Positions 60,635 through 64,000 of a DNA stretch of 64,000 nt are shown here, piece by piece. This DNA is from Loktanella sp. SALINAS62. GTDB taxonomy: Bacteria > Pseudomonadota > Alphaproteobacteria > Rhodobacterales > Rhodobacteraceae. The notes below the pieces were generated by a model. The model worked only from the letters and a program-made list of their open reading frames with translations, did no database searches and was not told the origin of the DNA. The translations under genes were made by a program, and so were the position numbers. Numbering within the stretch: position 1 is the first letter of the stretch; each line of letters opens with the position of its first letter. The stretch covers positions 1 to 64,000 of the forward strand of contig NZ_JAAFZU010000015.1 in the NCBI RefSeq assembly GCF_018263905.1, in the 5' to 3' direction.

Positions 60635-61612
60635 ATGGCCAAGGCCAAGACCAATACCGAAGACTATCTGCGCATGTACCGCCAAATGGTGCGCATCCGC
60701 ACCTTCGAGGATAACGCAAACCAGCTTTATCTGAACGCCAAGATGCCGGGCCTGACGCATATGTATTCCGGTGAAGAAGCTGTCGCCGTGGGTATTTGTG
60801 AAGCGCTGACCGACGACGACCGCATTACGTCCACCCACCGCGGGCACGGGCATTGCGTCGCCAAAGGCGCGAATTTCAAGGAAATGTTCTGCGAACTGCT
60901 GGGCAAGGAAGAAGGCTACTGTCGCGGCAAGGGCGGGTCGATGCACATTGCCGATCAAAGCCACGGCAACCTTGGGGCCAATGCCATCGTGGGCGGATCA
61001 ATGGGGATCGCCACGGGATCGGCGCTGCGGGCCAAGTTGCTGGGACAGGACGACGTCACCGTCTGTTTTTTCGGTGACGGCGCTACGGCGCAGGGTCTGC
61101 TGTACGAGGTCATGAACATGGCCGCACTTTGGAACCTGCCCGTCATCTATGCCTGCGAAAACAACGGCTATTCCGAATATACGAAGACAGAAGAAATCGC
61201 CGCTGGCTCTATCACGGCACGCGCCGAAGCCTTTGGGATCGAGGCGTTCAAGGTCGACGGTCAGGATGTGCTGGCCGTAAACGAATTGACGCAAAAACTG
61301 GTCGCCCGCTGCCGCAAGGGCGAAGGCCCGTTCTTTATCGAATTGGAAACATATCGCTACCACGGCCACCACGTCGGCGACATCAACCGCGAATATTACC
61401 GGACCAAGGACGAAGAAAAGTCCTGGAAAGAGGATCGCGACCCGATCGTGCGCTTTCGTGGCTATCTGGTCGAACAGGGCATCGCCACCGAAGACGAACT
61501 GGAAGCGATGAACGCCGAAATTGCAAAAGACGCAAGCGAGGCCGTCGCCTACGCCGAACAGGCCGCCTATCCCGACGGATCAGAGGTCAACATGCACGTT
61601 TACGCGGACTGA
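60635..61612 (+). CDS. ThDP-dependent dehydrogenase E1 component, alpha subunit
   Basis: A 325-residue E1 alpha of the pyruvate/acetoin dehydrogenase type. Blocks: MVRIRTFEDNANQLYLNAKM, GLTHMYSGEEAVAVGICEAL, THRGHGHCVAKG, GKGGSMHIAD and the ThDP/Mg motif CFFGDGATAQG ... CENNGYSEYT (about residues 145-182). HGHHVGD is in the place of the family's C-terminal His loop. The ATG at 60635 follows GGAGG. No E3 gene is seen in the window. Together with the beta subunit and a lipoyl protein it resembles acetoin dehydrogenase AcoABC more than a housekeeping pyruvate complex. Confidence 0.88.
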   Translation: MAKAKTNTEDYLRMYRQMVRIRTFEDNANQLYLNAKMPGLTHMYSGEEAVAVGICEALTDDDRITSTHRGHGHCVAKGANFKEMFCELLGKEEGYCRGKGGSMHIADQSHGNLGANAIVGGSMGIATGSALRAKLLGQDDVTVCFFGDGATAQGLLYEVMNMAALWNLPVIYACENNGYSEYTKTEEIAAGSITARAEAFGIEAFKVDGQDVLAVNELTQKLVARCRKGEGPFFIELETYRYHGHHVGDINREYYRTKDEEKSWKEDRDPIVRFRGYLVEQGIATEDELEAMNAEIAKDASEAVAYAEQAAYPDGSEVNMHVYAD

Positions 61613-61623
61613 GGAGAGCCACC

Positions 61624-62619
61624 ATGAGAGAGATCACACTGTCCCAGGCCGTCAACGAAGCCCTGGCCGAGGAAATGCGCCGCGACCCCACAACCTTTAT
61701 CTTGGGCGAGGACGTTGCCGAAGCGGGCACACCGTTCAAGGTGCTGTCCGGTCTGGTCGAAGAATTCGGCACCGCGCGTGTTATCGACACGCCCATATCG
61801 GAACCCGGCTTTATGGGTCTGGCCGTCGGGGCCGCGATGACCGGCGCACGTCCCATCGTCGACCTGATGTTCGGCGACTTCATCTTTTTGATCATGGACC
61901 AGCTTTGCAATCAGGCGGCCAAAATCCATTATATGTCCGGCGGCAAACTGAACGTGCCGCTGGTCCTGCGCACCAACATGGGTGCCACCCGTCGGTCCGC
62001 TGCACAGCACAGCCAATCGCTTCAGGCCCTGGTGGCGCATATTCCCGGCGTCAAGGTCGCGATGCCGTCGTCCGCATACGAGGCAAAGGGACTGCTGAAA
62101 ACGGCGATCCGCGACAACAACCCTGTCGTCATCTTCGAAGACAAGTTGATGTATCAGGACAAGGCACCCGTGCCGGAAGAGGAATACCTGATCCCCTTTG
62201 GCGTCGCGAACGTCAAACGCGAAGGGTCCGACATCACGCTGATTGCCACGTCATCAATGGTACAGGTCGCGGAAAAAGCCGCCGCAACGCTGGCCAAGGA
62301 AGGCATCGAATGTGAAGTGATCGATCCGCGCACCATCGTCCCGCTGGACGAGGCGACACTGATCGCAAGCGTCAAGAAAACCAGCCGCGCCATCGTCATC
62401 GACGAAGGGCATCAAAGCTACGGTGTGACATCGGAAATTGCCTCTCGCCTGAACGAAAAGGCATTCTACTACCTTGACGCACCCGTGGTGCGCATGGGGG
62501 CGATGGACGTGCCGATCCCTTTCAGCCCCGCGCTGGAAGACCTGACCGTGCCCACACCCGAAGCGGTCGCAGACATGGCGCGCAAACTTTGCGCCGGGGA
62601 CATGATCCATGCCGCATGA
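61624..62619 (+). CDS. ThDP-dependent dehydrogenase E1 component, beta subunit
   Basis: A 331-residue E1 beta with the transketolase-like central fold. Blocks: ITLSQAVNEALAEEMRRDPT, ILGEDVAEAGTPFKVLSGLV, VIDTPISEPGFMGLAVGAAM, and the C-terminal YGVTSEIASRLNEKAFYYLD plus RMGAMDVPIPFSPALED. The ATG at 61624 follows GGAGAG. It completes the E1 heterotetramer with the alpha subunit and overlaps the lipoyl-protein gene by 11 nt. Confidence 0.88.
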   Translation: MREITLSQAVNEALAEEMRRDPTTFILGEDVAEAGTPFKVLSGLVEEFGTARVIDTPISEPGFMGLAVGAAMTGARPIVDLMFGDFIFLIMDQLCNQAAKIHYMSGGKLNVPLVLRTNMGATRRSAAQHSQSLQALVAHIPGVKVAMPSSAYEAKGLLKTAIRDNNPVVIFEDKLMYQDKAPVPEEEYLIPFGVANVKREGSDITLIATSSMVQVAEKAAATLAKEGIECEVIDPRTIVPLDEATLIASVKKTSRAIVIDEGHQSYGVTSEIASRLNEKAFYYLDAPVVRMGAMDVPIPFSPALEDLTVPTPEAVADMARKLCAGDMIHAA

Positions 62620-63925
62620 CGTAACAATGCCACAGCTTGGCATGGCACAGGACGCGGGCAAGCTCGTGACCTGGATCAAGGCCGAGGGGGACGCGGTGAA
62701 AAAGGGCGACGCCCTATTCGAGGTCGAAACCGACAAGGCCACGATGGAGGTCGAAGCCCAAGCCGACGGTTTTCTGACCCATCTGTCGGCGTCAGAAGGT
62801 GACGATGTGCCTGTGGGGGCCGTCATTGCGCGTATCTCTGACAGTGCCGACGCACCGGCCCCGGCCGCCGCCTCCGCCCCACCCGAAACGGACGATACCG
62901 CCGACGCCCTGCCAGACGGAAAACCCGTCACAATGCCCCAGCTTGGCATGGCACAGGACACTGGCATGCTGGTCGGCTGGCACAAATCGCCCGGCGACGC
63001 TGTCGCCGTGGGCGACATTCTGTTCGAGGTTGAAACCGACAAAGCCACCATGGACGTCGAGGCAGACAAAGCCGGTTATCTGGCGGCGACGCTGGCCGCC
63101 GCTGGCGATGACGTGCCCGTGGGCCAGACCGTCGCGATCATCAGTGACGAAAAACCCGCCACGCCAATCGCACGGTCGGTCGCGGACGCCGCCGCTGCAT
63201 CCGCACCAAAAAGCGCCAAGGCGGACGATACACCCGCGCAGCCAACATCCGATCCTAAACCGCCAAAACCCGCACCAGCACCCGAACGGGCGACGTCTCA
63301 GGCTGGTCAATCGGGGGGGCGCATCCTTGCCTCGCCCAAGATGCGAAGACTGGCTATCGAACAGGGCCTTGATCTGCAACGGCTGGTCGACGCCGGTCAT
63401 CCGCAACCTTTTCACTGCAACGATCTGGATGCGCTCAAGGCGTTGCCAGACCCCGCATCCCAAACCGCAGCAACCACCGGGGCCACAGCGGCACTTCGGC
63501 TTGTCGCAGAGGTCGCGGGCGAAGCGCTGGCAGATTTCACCGCTTGGGCCAGCGGCAACGGCAGCGCGGATGCGACCGCCATTCTTGCGGGCCTCGCGGC
63601 GGCGTCACTGCCTGCCCCCGGTCCCGTTGCTGTCAGCTATTTTGGTCGCACCACAACATATGTCCTGCCCGCCGACCGGCGTCTGGCCGGAACAGCCCCG
63701 ACCGAAGATACCCCGGCGCTGACACTGCGTGACCTGCGCGGATCGCCCCTGTCCTTTGTGGCACTGGGCGCAGAGGACACCCCGGTTCTGACCCTGACAG
63801 GACAGGGCGACACCATGACGTTGACGCTGGAATGCAGCCCCGCCCATCTGGACCCGCAGGATGCGATCCAGTTTCTGACCGATTTTGCAGGCCGGGTGCA
63901 GCAACCGCTGCGCCACCTGCTGTGA
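62609..63925 (+). CDS. Lipoyl/E3-binding protein with shrunken E2 domain
   Basis: A 438-residue E2-type protein. Two lipoyl domains: the first with ETDKATMEVEA near residue 40, the second with ETDKATMDVEA near residue 150, each with a lipoylated Lys. An Ala/Pro-rich linker leads to an E3/E1-binding domain (ILASPKMRRLAIEQGLDLQR). The C-terminal part is about 160 residues instead of the usual 230. Where E2 acyltransferases have HRVVDG, it reads HLDPQD (His413), so the Asp is misplaced and transferase activity is doubtful. It may act only as a lipoyl carrier/assembly core. Overlaps the E1 beta gene. Confidence 0.8.
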   Translation: MPHDVTMPQLGMAQDAGKLVTWIKAEGDAVKKGDALFEVETDKATMEVEAQADGFLTHLSASEGDDVPVGAVIARISDSADAPAPAAASAPPETDDTADALPDGKPVTMPQLGMAQDTGMLVGWHKSPGDAVAVGDILFEVETDKATMDVEADKAGYLAATLAAAGDDVPVGQTVAIISDEKPATPIARSVADAAAASAPKSAKADDTPAQPTSDPKPPKPAPAPERATSQAGQSGGRILASPKMRRLAIEQGLDLQRLVDAGHPQPFHCNDLDALKALPDPASQTAATTGATAALRLVAEVAGEALADFTAWASGNGSADATAILAGLAAASLPAPGPVAVSYFGRTTTYVLPADRRLAGTAPTEDTPALTLRDLRGSPLSFVALGAEDTPVLTLTGQGDTMTLTLECSPAHLDPQDAIQFLTDFAGRVQQPLRHLL

Positions 63926-63942
63926 CCCTGACGGAGACCGAC

Positions 63943-64000
63943 ATGGACTATACCGATCTCTATATCGACGGCGCATGGCGCGCGACCGAAACACGTTTTG
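63943..64000 (+). CDS. Aldehyde dehydrogenase, N-terminus (cut by window end)
   Basis: Only 19 codons are visible: MDYTDLYIDGAWRATETRF, a typical N-terminus of an NAD-dependent aldehyde dehydrogenase (YIDGxW motif). ACGGAG lies 6 nt upstream of the ATG, 17 nt after the lipoyl-protein stop, so it belongs to the same operon. An aldehyde dehydrogenase here fits oxidation of an aldehyde released by ThDP-dependent cleavage. Confidence 0.6.
   Translation, partial: MDYTDLYIDGAWRATETRF

Noticed and set aside
59270-60964. A 564-codon open frame on the minus strand
   Set aside because: Antisense of the M24 gene and the E1 alpha start, both with clear families; no ribosome binding site or domain in the antisense frame.
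1-64000. CRISPR arrays, tRNA or rRNA genes
   Set aside because: No regularly spaced direct repeats, no cloverleaf with GTTCRA-type arm and no rRNA-like stretches were seen when reading the intergenic regions.

Overview
The window looks like chromosomal DNA from a marine alphaproteobacterium of the Rhodobacteraceae (Roseobacter group). The basis is gene content: a complete thiosulfate-oxidising sox cluster of Paracoccus type, 5-aminolevulinate synthase, a NasT/NasS nitrate assimilation operon and many ABC uptake systems, all in GC-rich, tightly packed coding sequence. The species cannot be named from this. There are about 60 protein genes and no rRNA, tRNA or CRISPR that I can see. The left edge carries a decayed IS3-type transposase end.

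Layout. 1-3.4 kb: IS3 remnant, a 2-hydroxyacid dehydrogenase, and a divergent TetR regulator/aldo-keto reductase pair. 3.7-17.6 kb: nitrate assimilation (nasT-nasS, nrtA-nrtB-fused nrtCD ATPase, nirB-nirD-nasA, a TrpD-like protein, cysG). The leader of nrtA holds two hexaloop hairpins of the ANTAR type in front of a strong terminator, so the regulator NasT and its RNA target are both in the window. 17.8-24.0 kb: periplasmic proteins (PepSY, SurA-like), alkaline phosphatase, and a four-gene unit made of a DUF3299-like protein, a MacB/LolCDE-type ABC exporter and a PCuAC-like protein with a His-rich tail. 24.3-32.3 kb: an amide-response operon in which AmiC and AmiR homologues precede a dipeptide-type ABC importer and a formamidase, again behind a leader terminator. 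32.4-33.0 kb: yaeQ.

33.3-48.7 kb: sulfur oxidation. soxV-W-X-Y-Z-A-B-C-D-E-F, a DUF302 gene and hemA run on the minus strand. soxS-soxR-soxT run divergently on the plus strand, and two metallo-beta-lactamase-fold genes (SoxG/SoxH-like) converge on the operon end. A dyad of the form TATTCA-N6-TGAATA recurs at the soxS/soxV, soxW/soxX and soxA/soxB junctions and is the best candidate for the SoxR operator. A terminator-shaped hairpin sits between soxA and soxB.

49.4-64.0 kb: a catabolic island. A ribose-type ABC importer, two paralogous short-chain dehydrogenases, a ThuA-like protein, a 3-hydroxyisobutyrate-dehydrogenase-type enzyme, an M24-fold protein with an altered metal site, acetoin/pyruvate-type E1 alpha and beta, a lipoyl protein with a shrunken E2 domain, and the start of an aldehyde dehydrogenase. 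They surround a regulator that fuses a winged helix-turn-helix to a family-1 solute-binding domain with no signal peptide. My inference is uptake of a polyol or cyclitol-like compound, oxidation to a hydroxyketone or diketone, and ThDP/lipoate-dependent cleavage. This island is the least described part of the window.
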